Source of the DNA: Bog-473 sp035534235
Lineage (GTDB): Bacteria; Actinomycetota; Acidimicrobiia; Acidimicrobiales; RAAP-2
Assembly: GCA_035534235.1 (NCBI GenBank)
Contig: DATLSH010000033.1
Location: 3,621-67,620 of the forward strand
Direction of reading: 5' to 3'
Length of the DNA stretch: 64,000 nucleotides
The notes beneath the pieces are model-generated. The model made no database searches. It was given only the letters and a program-made list of their open reading frames with translations, and was not told the DNA's origin. The position numbers and the translations under genes are program-made. Below, one piece after another: positions 55,259-63,952 of the stretch; the stretch's first letter is position 1, and each line of letters begins with the position of its first letter.

Positions 55259-55780
55259 TCAATGGTGCAAGGTGCCGTCGTCGGAGTGGCGCTCCTGGGC
55301 AATATCCTCCAACCGGCGCTGGTACTCCGGTGAGTCGATGTCGTAGGCCCACATGACCAGGGCGTCCTCACCGGTGACCGTGTAGTAGTTCTTGCGCACG
55401 CTGACCGGGGCGAACCCGAAGCGGCGGTAGAGCGCCTGAGCCGGTTCGTTGTGTGCCGCCACTTCCAGAGACAGGTGCCTGACCCCGGAGAGGATGAGGG
55501 TGCCGACGCAGTCAAGGATGAGCGTGCTGGCCACCCCGGCCCGCTTGTAATCGGGCGCGGTGGCGATCGTCGTCATGTGCGCCTCGTCGTCGACCAGGAG
55601 GAAGCCGATGTACCCGGCCATGCGGTCCCCGTCCCACGCCGCCCGGTAGAGGCGACCATGGCGGAGGGCCAGCTCGGAGTTGAAGACGCCCACGCTCCAC
55701 GGCTCGGGAAAGGCACCACTCTCAATGGGGAGCACATGGCGCAGGTCCCGCCGCCTGAGCGTGTCAATGCGCAGGTTCAT
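55259..55780 (-). CDS. rimI: Ribosomal-protein-alanine N-acetyltransferase
   Basis: A 173-residue GNAT enzyme that acetylates the N-terminus of ribosomal protein S18. LRRRDLRHVLPIESGAFPEPWS is the RimI entry, AHMTTIATAPDYKRAGVASTLIL binds acetyl-CoA, and LSLEVAAHNEPAQALYRRFGFAPVSVRKNYYT is the classic RimI C-terminal motif with the catalytic Tyr. Overlaps the tsaB stop by 4 nt (ATGA). Confidence 0.93.
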   Translation of the reverse strand: MNLRIDTLRRRDLRHVLPIESGAFPEPWSVGVFNSELALRHGRLYRAAWDGDRMAGYIGFLLVDDEAHMTTIATAPDYKRAGVASTLILDCVGTLILSGVRHLSLEVAAHNEPAQALYRRFGFAPVSVRKNYYTVTGEDALVMWAYDIDSPEYQRRLEDIAQERHSDDGTLHH

Positions 55781-56511
55781 GGGCGCGCCGGCGTGGCGAC
55801 TGCATCAATGCGCGCATAGTTGCTCCTCGCGTCCGCCTCACGCATGTAGACGGGAACGAGCAAGCGGGCGTCAACCGGCGTAATTCCCTCAAGAAGCTGC
55901 TTGAGGGCCAGATTGAGCAGGGTGGCGACCGGGGGGGAGGACAGCGCGTCCATCACCGGCGACACCCCGGGCACCGCGCCGAGGACCTTGTCGTAGCGTT
56001 GCGCCCCGTCGCCGATGGCCAGTACCGGCACCCCGGACAGCGCGCGCAGGGCCGCTACCAGCTCGTCGGGCGCAAAGAGCCCGGGCGCCATGACATCGGG
56101 CGCTTCACGCCCTTCGTCATCGATGTGGCGCACGACAGCGAACACCTCACCCCGCCGGGCATCGACCGCGGCGAGGATAGCGCCCCGGTGCCCCAGGTCG
56201 ACGCCGGCGCGGATGAGGACATCGAGACTGGACAATCCGACAACCCCGAGACCGAGCGCCTGGGCCAAGCCTTTGGCGGCCGAGACGCCGACCCGCAGCC
56301 CGGTGAAGAGCCCCGGGCCCACGTCGACCGCCACGGCGTGCAGATCGTCGGGCTGCAGCCCGACCTGATGCAGGAGGTGCTCCATGGCCGGGGCCAACGA
56401 CTCGACGTGGCGCCGGCGTCCCGTCAAGCTCAGCTCGGCCTGCACGCCCCCTGCGGTGCGCACCGCCACCCCGACGGTCTCGGTGGCGGTCTCTATGGCG
56501 ACGATGTTCAC
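55777..56511 (-). CDS. tsaB: tRNA t6A biosynthesis protein TsaB
   Basis: A 244-residue ASKHA-fold protein that scaffolds TsaD in making N6-threonylcarbamoyl-adenosine. VNIVAIETATETVGVAV is the first strand, HVESLAPAMEHLL and AVDVGPGLFTGLRVGVSAAKGLAQAL are diagnostic. GTG at 56511 overlaps the tsaE stop (GTGA). Longer frames upstream lie inside tsaE. TsaD itself is not in the window. Confidence 0.94.
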   Translation of the reverse strand: MNIVAIETATETVGVAVRTAGGVQAELSLTGRRRHVESLAPAMEHLLHQVGLQPDDLHAVAVDVGPGLFTGLRVGVSAAKGLAQALGLGVVGLSSLDVLIRAGVDLGHRGAILAAVDARRGEVFAVVRHIDDEGREAPDVMAPGLFAPDELVAALRALSGVPVLAIGDGAQRYDKVLGAVPGVSPVMDALSSPPVATLLNLALKQLLEGITPVDARLLVPVYMREADARSNYARIDAVATPARP

Positions 56512-57029
56512 GAGGACATCGTCCGGCTTGCGAGGCCCAGGGCACGCGCCACGTCGCCGGCCCGGACCGCCCAGGTCCCCCGGCCCGAGAGGGTGATGGT
56601 GCGCTCGTCGATCGAGCCCGGTGTCGGGTGGACGGTGAGGGTGACCTCCAGTGCACTGTCGCCCAGGGCCGGCGCGGCGCGGTCGCCCCATTCGACGAGA
56701 GCGATCGCCCCGTCCTCCACCATTTCGGCCAGCGCCAGTTCGACCACCTCGCCCACGGATCCGGTGCGGTAGACGTCGGCGTGGATCAGGGTGGCCACCG
56801 GCCTGCCGGTTCCGCACGCGTAGTGGCGAACCAGGGCGAACGTGGGACTGGTGACGGGTCCCTCGACGCCGAGGGCGGCCGCGAAGCCCTGAGCGAAGAC
56901 GGTCTTGCCGGCACCGAGGTCACCGATGAGGAGCACGATGTCCCCTGACGCGCAGAGGGAGGCCAGGCGCGCCGCCGCGTCCCTGGTCGCACCGGGCGAA
57001 TGCGAGGTGAGCCGGAGCGGCCACCTCAC
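56508..57029 (-). CDS. tsaE: tRNA t6A biosynthesis ATPase TsaE
   Basis: A 173-residue P-loop ATPase: SGDIVLLIGDLGAGKTVFAQGFAAALG, then VTSPTFALVRHY, HADVYR and ALVEWGDRAA. It drives turnover of the TsaBD complex. GTG at 57029 overlaps the TGA of the uracil-DNA glycosylase gene, which sets the start; the frame to 57164 is a shadow. Confidence 0.94.
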   Translation of the reverse strand: MRWPLRLTSHSPGATRDAAARLASLCASGDIVLLIGDLGAGKTVFAQGFAAALGVEGPVTSPTFALVRHYACGTGRPVATLIHADVYRTGSVGEVVELALAEMVEDGAIALVEWGDRAAPALGDSALEVTLTVHPTPGSIDERTITLSGRGTWAVRAGDVARALGLASRTMSS

Positions 57030-57607
57030 CCCGGGCCCCCGGAGATGAGGCGCTTGGCCCGCACCAGGTCGGCCCGCATTTCGGCCATGGCCTCCCCGCC
57101 GGCCCGCAGCACGTAAGCCGGGTGGTAGGTGGGGACCAGGTGGCCACGTCCGTAGGGGAAGCACGAGCCCCGCAGTTGGCGGATCCCCTCCGTGCGGCCG
57201 AGGAGCAGCCGGGTGGCGAAGTTGCCGAGCGTGACGATCACGGCCGGGTCGATGAGGGCGACCTGCTCCTCCAAGTAGGGCCGGCAGGCCTCAATCTCCT
57301 CGGGGGCCGGGTCGCGGTTGCGGGGCGGGCGGCACTTCACGACGTTGGCGATGTAGCAGCTCTGGCGGGTCAGCCCGATCTCCTCCCACAGCAGGCGATC
57401 GAGGAGTTTGCCCGAACGGCCGACGAACGGCTCACCGGCCAGGTCCTCCTCATGGCCCGGTCCCTCGCCCACGAAGAGGAGATCGGCATCGGGGTCTCCC
57501 ACCCCGAACACCACCTGGGTCCTGCCTGCGGCCAACGGGCACTTGGTGCAGGCGCAGGCCTGGACCCGCAGCTGGTCGAGGGCCGAACCGGCGCGCTCCG
57601 CCGCCAT
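57026..57607 (-). CDS. Family 4 uracil-DNA glycosylase (iron-sulfur type)
   Basis: A 193-residue enzyme removing uracil from DNA. CTKCPLAAGRTQVVFGVGDP, the active-site block LLFVGEGPGHEEDLAGEPFVGRSGKLLDRLL, NVVKCRPPRNRDP, and VPTYHPAYVLR are family 4 signatures. Cysteines in ACTKC, KCRPP and SCFPYG can hold a [4Fe-4S] cluster. The KRRIH loop of the covalently trapping UdgX subgroup is absent, so an ordinary family 4 enzyme is likely. Confidence 0.92.
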   Translation of the reverse strand: MAAERAGSALDQLRVQACACTKCPLAAGRTQVVFGVGDPDADLLFVGEGPGHEEDLAGEPFVGRSGKLLDRLLWEEIGLTRQSCYIANVVKCRPPRNRDPAPEEIEACRPYLEEQVALIDPAVIVTLGNFATRLLLGRTEGIRQLRGSCFPYGRGHLVPTYHPAYVLRAGGEAMAEMRADLVRAKRLISGGPG

Positions 57608-58882
57608 TCACCCGGGCCGGGACAGGGCGGTAGCCGATGGGGCGTCGGTGCCTTCCGGTGTGGGTTCCGGTCCGTTGACCAGAATGCGGGGCATCCGCGG
57701 CCCGACACCGCACAGCACCTCGTAACTGATCGTCCCCAGCAGGGCGGCCCAGTCGTCGGCGGTGATCTCCTCGGCGCCCTGTCGACCCAGCAGCACCACC
57801 TCGTCGCCCGGCTGCACTGACGTGTCCTCTCCACAGTCGACCACAATCTGGTCCATGGTGACCATACCGGCCAGCGGGTGGCGCACACCGCCGATGAGGA
57901 CGGCGTAGCCCGGCGCGAACAGGGCGCGGGGCACGCCATCGGCGTAACCGATGGGCACGGTCGCCACCTGGGAACGCTTCGGCAGGGGCCGGAGGCGCCC
58001 GTAGGAGGGGCGCTCGCCGGCCTCCAGTGTGCGCACGGAGACCACCCGGGCCTTGAGCGACATGGCTGGCCGGAGGGTCGCCCCGCCGCACGCATCGTCG
58101 AAGGCGGCGCTGACGGCGGCCCCGGGCAGATGACCGTACAGGCCGATCCCGCAGCGCACCATGTCGTAGCGCGCCGCCGGGAAGGCGACGGAGCCGGCGG
58201 TGTTGGCCGCGTGGAGCACTTCCGCGGCCACGTCCCGGTCGGCCAGCCCGGCCACCAGGCGGTCGAACAGGTCCAACTGGCCCTGAGTGAAGGCACGGTC
58301 GTCCGCATCCGCACCGTCGGCCACCGGCAGATGCGTCCACAGCCCCTCGAAGTGCAGGAACGGCTCGTCCAGCACGGCCTGCACCAGCGCCGGGATCTCC
58401 GAGGGCGGGGCACCCACCCGGTGCATCCCCGTGTCCACCTTCACATGGACCGCGGTGCGCTGCCGAAGCTTCCGGGCGGCGCGGGCGAACGCCGCGATTC
58501 CCTGGTGCGAGTAAAGCGTGGGCGTGAGGCCGCAGGCCATGGCCGTGTCCACCGCTTCGACCCCGCACTCGCTCAACAACAAGATGGGCCCGGGCACGTC
58601 ATGCTGGCGGAGCTCGGCGCCTTCGTCCACCAGGGCCACCGCCAGGCCGCGCGCACCACCTGCCAGGGCGGCCTTGGCCACCGCCGGGGCGCCGTGCCCG
58701 TAGCCGTGGGCCTTGACCACTGCGCACAGCTGAGCCGGCCGCACCAGCTCGACCAGCACGGACGCGTTATGCGCGATGGCAGCCAGGTCGATCTCCGCCC
58801 AGGCCGGCCGGGAACGCCCCTGGGCCATGGCTGCCTCGATGTCGGGCGCCGCCCGGTTGGGAGGCGCGGCACCGTCAGCCAT
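57608..58882 (-). CDS. alr: Alanine racemase
   Basis: PLP enzyme (424 residues) making D-alanine for peptidoglycan. AEIDLAAIAHNASVL precedes the PLP Lys in CAVVKAHGYGHGA (Lys57), VHVKVDTGMHRVG and WTHLPVADG follow, and the second catalytic base is Tyr in TISYEVLCGVGPR. ATG at 58882 overlaps the nnrD stop by 8 nt; the frame to 59125 is a shadow of nnrD. Lies in a cell-wall gene run with glmM and glmS. Confidence 0.95.
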   Translation of the reverse strand: MADGAAPPNRAAPDIEAAMAQGRSRPAWAEIDLAAIAHNASVLVELVRPAQLCAVVKAHGYGHGAPAVAKAALAGGARGLAVALVDEGAELRQHDVPGPILLLSECGVEAVDTAMACGLTPTLYSHQGIAAFARAARKLRQRTAVHVKVDTGMHRVGAPPSEIPALVQAVLDEPFLHFEGLWTHLPVADGADADDRAFTQGQLDLFDRLVAGLADRDVAAEVLHAANTAGSVAFPAARYDMVRCGIGLYGHLPGAAVSAAFDDACGGATLRPAMSLKARVVSVRTLEAGERPSYGRLRPLPKRSQVATVPIGYADGVPRALFAPGYAVLIGGVRHPLAGMVTMDQIVVDCGEDTSVQPGDEVVLLGRQGAEEITADDWAALLGTISYEVLCGVGPRMPRILVNGPEPTPEGTDAPSATALSRPG

Positions 58883-60257
58883 GGTGCGCCATGGTGCCGA
58901 GAACCCCGGCCACCAGACCGGGCAGATCCCCGGCCACCAGACCGGCGGGAGGACCCGCCGCGGCAGCCCGTCCGTGCACGTGCGCGGCCAGGGCGGCCGC
59001 CACTGCGGCCTGGACTCCCCGGGCCAGAAAGGCGGCGATGACCCCGCACAGCACGTCACCGCTGCCGGCGGTGGCCAGCGCGGGCACCCCGGAGGCCACG
59101 AGGAGTACGTCGGGTGCGGCGGCACCGGGGGCGGCCACGGCGGTCAGCGGACCCTTGAGCAGGACCACGGCGCCGGTGGCCGCGGCCAGGCTCCGGGCCG
59201 CGGCAAGTCGGTCCTCCCCGGGGGGCGACCCGGTGAGGCGCGCGTACTCGCCGTCGTGCGGGGTGAGGATGCTCGGTGCGCTGCGGTTGGCCAGCAGGGC
59301 CCGGGCGCTCTCGACATCACCGAGGGCGGTCAGGGCGTCGGCGTCGATCACCACCGGGACCGGGGCTCCGGCGACGACGGCATGGATCTCCTCTGCGGTG
59401 GCGGGGCCGGTGCCCAGGCCGGGACCGACGACCAGGGCGCGGCACTTGGCCACCTGGGCCAGGAAAGGAGCGGCCCAGCCCGCTGCGGGCAGGCTCATGC
59501 GCACGGCTTCCGCCGGCCAGGGGGCGGAGGGATCGCCGGGAGAACCCAGGCGGACCATGCCCGAGCCGGCGGCCAGCGCACCGCGTGCGCACAGGATGGC
59601 CGCGCCCTCCATGCCGGCCGAACCGGCGGCGACGCCGACTGCACTCGCCCACTTGTTCGACTGGCGGGGCCGGGGCGGCAACAGGTCACTGACGTCGGCG
59701 TCCTCGACCAGTGCGGCCTGTGCGATGGGAAAGGAGACCCCGATGTCCACCACCTGGACCTCCCCGCAATGACCTGGTCCCTCACCTTGGAGCAGGCCGG
59801 GCTTGAGCGCGGCGAACGTCACCGTGTGGGTGGCCCGGGTGGCCGCTCCGGGCGCGGCCCCCGAGTCGGCGTCGACACCCGAGGCGATGTCGATGGCCAG
59901 GATCGGTGTGCCGGAGGCGACCAGGGGGGCGTCATAGGCCCCGTGGAAGCCGGTCCCGTACGCACCGTCGATGACCAGATCGCACGGGGCCAGGGCCGGC
60001 GGGGCGTCACCCGCACCGACCACGGTGACCCGGGCACCCCGGCGGCTCAGGTAGGCGGCGGCCACGCGCCCGTCCGCACCGTTGCTGCCCTTGCCCACCA
60101 CCACCGTCACGTTCTTGCCGTAGGCACCGCCCAGTATCCGCAGCGCGGCATGCGCCACTGCGGTGCCGGCCCGGGCCACCAGGGTCCCGTGCGTGACTTC
60201 GGCCAGCGCCGCCGCGTCGGCGGCGCGCATTTCGTCCCGGGTCAGGACGGCGCGCAC
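58875..60257 (-). CDS. nnrD: Bifunctional NAD(P)H-hydrate epimerase/dehydratase
   Basis: A 460-residue metabolite-repair enzyme. The N-terminal epimerase domain has VVVGKGSNGADGRVAAAYL and LAIDIASGVDADSG; the C-terminal ribokinase-like dehydratase has ALVVGPGLGTG, PVVIDADALTALG, ILTPHDGEYARLTG and LATAGSGDVLCGVIAAFLARG. Together they restore hydrated NADH and NADPH. It overlaps acpS by 16 nt and alr by 8 nt. Confidence 0.95.
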   Translation of the reverse strand: MRAVLTRDEMRAADAAALAEVTHGTLVARAGTAVAHAALRILGGAYGKNVTVVVGKGSNGADGRVAAAYLSRRGARVTVVGAGDAPPALAPCDLVIDGAYGTGFHGAYDAPLVASGTPILAIDIASGVDADSGAAPGAATRATHTVTFAALKPGLLQGEGPGHCGEVQVVDIGVSFPIAQAALVEDADVSDLLPPRPRQSNKWASAVGVAAGSAGMEGAAILCARGALAAGSGMVRLGSPGDPSAPWPAEAVRMSLPAAGWAAPFLAQVAKCRALVVGPGLGTGPATAEEIHAVVAGAPVPVVIDADALTALGDVESARALLANRSAPSILTPHDGEYARLTGSPPGEDRLAAARSLAAATGAVVLLKGPLTAVAAPGAAAPDVLLVASGVPALATAGSGDVLCGVIAAFLARGVQAAVAAALAAHVHGRAAAAGPPAGLVAGDLPGLVAGVLGTMAHHG

Positions 60258-60685
60258 GAGGACCGTTCGGCCACCACGAAGGCGATGGCCACCTCAGAGG
60301 TATGGGTGAGCGAAAGGTGGAAGGGCCCGGCTTCGCGGGACGCGGCCAGTGCGGCGGCCCCACCGTGCAGCACCAGGGAGGGGGCGTTGCGGGTGGGACC
60401 ATCTCCGGGCGCACGGCACACCTCCACGTCGGAGAGGGGGAAGGAGCCGAGACCGGTGCCCAGCGCCTTCATCACCGCCTCCTTGGCCGCGAAGCGGGCG
60501 GCCAGGCTCTCGGTCGGGTCGGCCGACCGCCCGGCATCGGCCCGCTCGCTCTCGGTGAAGTAGCGGACCGCGAAGCCGGGGCGCCGGGCCAGCAGCCGGC
60601 GGAATCGCCCGACGTCGACGGCATCGACCCCCACCCCGACCAGGCCGGCACCGGCGGGACGGTCCATGACGCCCGGGACGCTCAT
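60242..60685 (-). CDS. acpS: Holo-[acyl-carrier-protein] synthase
   Basis: A 147-residue phosphopantetheinyl transferase. VGVGVDAVDVGRF has the metal Asp and ESLAARFAAKEAVMKALG the catalytic Glu/Lys; HLSLTHTSEVAIAFVVAE ends the fold. Either the first ATG or the Met at MDRPAG (six codons in) may start it. Located 13 nt after glmS. Confidence 0.93.
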   Translation of the reverse strand: MSVPGVMDRPAGAGLVGVGVDAVDVGRFRRLLARRPGFAVRYFTESERADAGRSADPTESLAARFAAKEAVMKALGTGLGSFPLSDVEVCRAPGDGPTRNAPSLVLHGGAAALAASREAGPFHLSLTHTSEVAIAFVVAERSSCAPS

Positions 60686-60698
60686 GACAAGGATGCTC

Positions 60699-62540
60699 TC
60701 ACTCGACCGTCACCGTCTTGGCCAGGTTGCGCGGCCGATCGGGATCGTGCCCGTGCAGCCTGGCCAGGCGGTAGGCGAGCTGCTGCAGCGGGATCACCCC
60801 GATCACCGGCGAGAGCAGCGGGGACGTCGGCGGTACCCACAGCACGTGGTCGGCCACGGCGGCCGCCTCCTCGTCGCCATCGTCGGCCACCAGTACCACG
60901 GTGGCCCCGCGGCTGTGCACCTCGGCGATGTTGCCGAGAAACTTCTCCCACAACGGGTTCCGGGTGGCGATGCCCACCACCACGACACCGGGCTCAATGA
61001 GGGCAATCGGCCCGTGCTTCATCTCACCGGCGGCGTACCCTTCGGCGCGCAGGTAGGCCAGCTCCTTCAACTTGAGCGCTCCCTCAAGCGCCACGGGGTA
61101 CCCGACATGGCGCCCGAGGAAGAAGAAGTCGCGGGCATCGGTCAACTTGGAAGCGACCGCGTCGACGTCTGTGGCCCGGGACAGCGTGCGGGTGATCAGG
61201 GCGGGCAGCTCGTCCATGGCGTTGAGGATCCCGTGGATCTCCGGAGCCGTGAGCGTCCCGTGGATCTGGGCCAGGTAGAGGCCCAGGATCTCGAGGGCCA
61301 CGATTTGGGCCAGGTGGCACTTGGTGGAGGCCACCCCCACCTCGGGCCCGGCCCGGGTGTAGAGGACGCCGTCGGCGTGCCGGGCCATGGAGGAGTCCAC
61401 CACGTTGGAGACCACCAGGACCTTGGCCCCCAGGCGGGAGGCCTCGCGCATGGCCTCTGACGTATCGAGGGTCTCGCCCGACTGGGAGACGCCGACGCAC
61501 AGGGTGCGCGCACCGATCACGGGTCCCCGGTAGCGGAACTCGCTGGCGATGTCGACTTCGGTGGGCAGTTTTACCCAGTGTTCGAGGGCGTACTTGGCCA
61601 CCTCCGCGGCGTGGTAACTGCTGCCGCAGGCCACGATGAACACCTTGTCGATCTGGCGGAGGTCGTCGGGACTGAGCCGCATTTCGTCGAGAATGAGCTC
61701 GCCGGCCGCCCCGCGCCGGTCGAGCAGCGTGTTGGATACTGCCTCTGGCTGCTCGGCCATCTCCTTGGACATGTAGTCCTCGAAGCCGCCCTTCTGGGCC
61801 GCCTCCAGGTCCCAGGTGATGTTGAGCTGCGCCGGAACGACCGGTGCCCCCTCCAAGGTGGTGACGGCAATGTGCCCCGGGGTGAGCACGGCCAATTCGT
61901 CGTCAGCCAGCGCGAAGACCTGCCGGGTGTGCCCGATCAGGGCGGGGATGTCCGAGGCCAGGAGGGCCACCCCGTCACGCAGCCCGAGGACCAGGGGGGT
62001 GGAGCGCCGTGCCGCCACAATGGTGTCGGGCTCGTCGGCGTGGACGACGGCGATGGAGAAGGCACCCCGCACCAGGCCGAGCATGCGCCGGGTGGCCCCG
62101 GTGAGGTCGTCACCCTGGGCCATGAGCCGCTCAATGAGGTGGGCCATCACCTCGGTGTCGGTGGCCGAGGTCATGGTGTGGCCTTCGGCGGTGAGCTCCG
62201 CCCGCAGCGCGGCGTGGTTCTCAATGATCCCGTTGTGGACGAGGGCCAGGCGCCCCGAACAGTCGGTGTGGGGGTGGGCGTTCTCCGGGGTCGGGTGACC
62301 GTGGGTGGCCCAGCGGGTGTGGCCGATGGCTGCGGCGTGCCCCCGGGGTGCCTCGGCGGTGAGTGTGGCCAGGTCGGCCACCGAGTGCGTCCCGTCGGCG
62401 TCCCGGGCCCGCCAGATCTCCCCGTCGGCCACCAGCGCCACCCCGGCCGAGTCGTAGCCCCGGTATTCGAGCTGGTGCAGGGCGCCCAGGATCAGCGGCA
62501 GCGCATCAGGCTCGCCGGTAACGCCGATGATGCCGCACAT
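60699..62540 (-). CDS. glmS: Glutamine-fructose-6-phosphate aminotransferase
   Basis: A 613-residue enzyme making glucosamine-6-phosphate. The mature Cys nucleophile is residue 2 in MCGIIGVTG; the N-terminal domain has HTRWATHGHPTPENAHPH; the isomerase half has two SIS domains (CGSSYHAAEVAKYALE, GVSQSGETLDTSEAMREA) and ends DRPRNLAKTVTVE. No glmS ribozyme structure was seen upstream, as expected outside the Firmicutes-type leaders. Confidence 0.97.
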   Translation of the reverse strand: MCGIIGVTGEPDALPLILGALHQLEYRGYDSAGVALVADGEIWRARDADGTHSVADLATLTAEAPRGHAAAIGHTRWATHGHPTPENAHPHTDCSGRLALVHNGIIENHAALRAELTAEGHTMTSATDTEVMAHLIERLMAQGDDLTGATRRMLGLVRGAFSIAVVHADEPDTIVAARRSTPLVLGLRDGVALLASDIPALIGHTRQVFALADDELAVLTPGHIAVTTLEGAPVVPAQLNITWDLEAAQKGGFEDYMSKEMAEQPEAVSNTLLDRRGAAGELILDEMRLSPDDLRQIDKVFIVACGSSYHAAEVAKYALEHWVKLPTEVDIASEFRYRGPVIGARTLCVGVSQSGETLDTSEAMREASRLGAKVLVVSNVVDSSMARHADGVLYTRAGPEVGVASTKCHLAQIVALEILGLYLAQIHGTLTAPEIHGILNAMDELPALITRTLSRATDVDAVASKLTDARDFFFLGRHVGYPVALEGALKLKELAYLRAEGYAAGEMKHGPIALIEPGVVVVGIATRNPLWEKFLGNIAEVHSRGATVVLVADDGDEEAAAVADHVLWVPPTSPLLSPVIGVIPLQQLAYRLARLHGHDPDRPRNLAKTVTVE

Positions 62541-62595
62541 AGCGGTCCAGGCTACCTGGGCATCGGGGGAGCCGATCGGGCGCCGGGGCCCGGGC

Positions 62596-63948
62596 TCAGA
62601 CTGTCCCGAGGGCTGCCTCGACGATGCCGGCCAGCTGGGCCGCCACCGCGTTGGCCTGTGGCGCCTGGCGGGCCTCGACCATGACCCGGACCAACGGCTC
62701 GGTGCCGCTGGGGCGGAGCAGTACCCGGCCCTCGTGCCCCAGCTCCGCTTCGGCCTTGGCCACGGCCTCCCAGACCTCGGCGCAGTCGGCCAGCCGCTCG
62801 GGTCGGGGGATGGGCACGTTGACCAGCACCTGCGGCACGTGCTCCACCAGCCCGTCGGCCAGGTCGACCAGCGGGCGCCCGGAGCGTTGCAGCAGATCGG
62901 CCAGGGCGATGCCGGTCAGGATCCCGTCGCCGGTGGTGGACTGGGACCGGAAGATGATGTGGCCGGACTGCTCGCCGCCGAGGGCGAGCCCGTCGGAATC
63001 CAGCGCGGCCAGCACGTGGCGGTCCCCCACGTCGGTCTCGCGCACGCCGATGCCGCGGGCCTCCATGGCCAGGCGGAAGCCCAGATTGGTCATCACGGTG
63101 ACCACCACCGTGTTGCCGGAAAGGCGCCCCCGGCTGTCCAGGTCGAGCGCGAAGAGACCGAGCAGCACGTCGCCGTCGACGACGGTGCCGGTGTGGTCGA
63201 CGGCGATGGCGCGGTCGGCATCACCATCGAGCGCCAGCCCGAGCTGAGCCTTCTGGTCCACCACCACCCGGGAGAGTTGCGCCGGGTCCGTCGAGCCGCA
63301 ATGGTCGTTGATGTTGGTGCCGTCGGGGGTGTCGTGCAGCGCAGTGACCCGCGCGCCGAGCTCGGAGAGTACCTGGGGCGCGAAGGCACTGGCCGCACCG
63401 TTGGCGCAGTCGACCACTATGTGCATCCCGTCGAGTGACCGCCCCTCCAGCGTCGACACCAGGAGTTCCCTGTAGATTCCTGGGGCCTCGGGGTCCGCAA
63501 TGATGCGGCCGACGCCATGGCCGGTGGGCCGGCGGGGAGGGCGTTCGGGGTCACCCAGGATGGAATCCAACTCGCGTTCCACGTCGGCTTCGACATCGAT
63601 GGGAAGCTTGGTGCCCACCAGGCTGAACAGTTTGATCCCGTTGTCACCGAAGGGGTTGTGCGAGGCCGAGACCACGGCTCCGGGCACCTTGCGGCGCTCG
63701 GCCACGGCCGCTACGCCCGGGGTTGGAATCACCCCCAGATCGATGGCATCGGCACCCTCGGTGGCCAGCCCGGCCGAGAAGGCGGCCTGCAACAGCGGTC
63801 CCGAACGACGCGTGTCGCGTCCGACGACGAAGGCCGGGGAGGGCAGCACCCTGGCCGCGGCGCGTCCGAGGGCCAGGGCCAGTTCGGCCGTCAGTTCTTC
63901 GTTGGCGACACCCCGGACTCCATCGGTGCCGAAGCGTGCCGGCGCCAC
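62596..63948 (-). CDS. glmM: Phosphoglucosamine mutase
   Basis: A 450-residue enzyme converting GlcN-6-P to GlcN-1-P. RFGTDGVRGVANEELTAELAL is the N-terminus, the phospho-Ser lies in VVSASHNPFGDNGIKLF, the metal loop is LALDGDADRAIAVD and the sugar loop GGEQSGHIIF. The GTG at 63946-63948 is 4 nt after the rpsI stop. The order rpsI-glmM-glmS is common in actinobacteria. Confidence 0.97.
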   Translation of the reverse strand: MAPARFGTDGVRGVANEELTAELALALGRAAARVLPSPAFVVGRDTRRSGPLLQAAFSAGLATEGADAIDLGVIPTPGVAAVAERRKVPGAVVSASHNPFGDNGIKLFSLVGTKLPIDVEADVERELDSILGDPERPPRRPTGHGVGRIIADPEAPGIYRELLVSTLEGRSLDGMHIVVDCANGAASAFAPQVLSELGARVTALHDTPDGTNINDHCGSTDPAQLSRVVVDQKAQLGLALDGDADRAIAVDHTGTVVDGDVLLGLFALDLDSRGRLSGNTVVVTVMTNLGFRLAMEARGIGVRETDVGDRHVLAALDSDGLALGGEQSGHIIFRSQSTTGDGILTGIALADLLQRSGRPLVDLADGLVEHVPQVLVNVPIPRPERLADCAEVWEAVAKAEAELGHEGRVLLRPSGTEPLVRVMVEARQAPQANAVAAQLAGIVEAALGTV

Positions 63949-63952
63949 CCGC

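Noticed and set aside
55146..55356. Small plus-strand open frames in the gap below rimI
   Set aside because: There are several overlapping frames with no ribosome binding site, no homology and Arg/Pro-rich translations.
62541..62595. Possible glmS ribozyme in the glmS leader
   Set aside because: Only 55 nt separate glmM and glmS, too short for the ribozyme, and no core sequence is seen.
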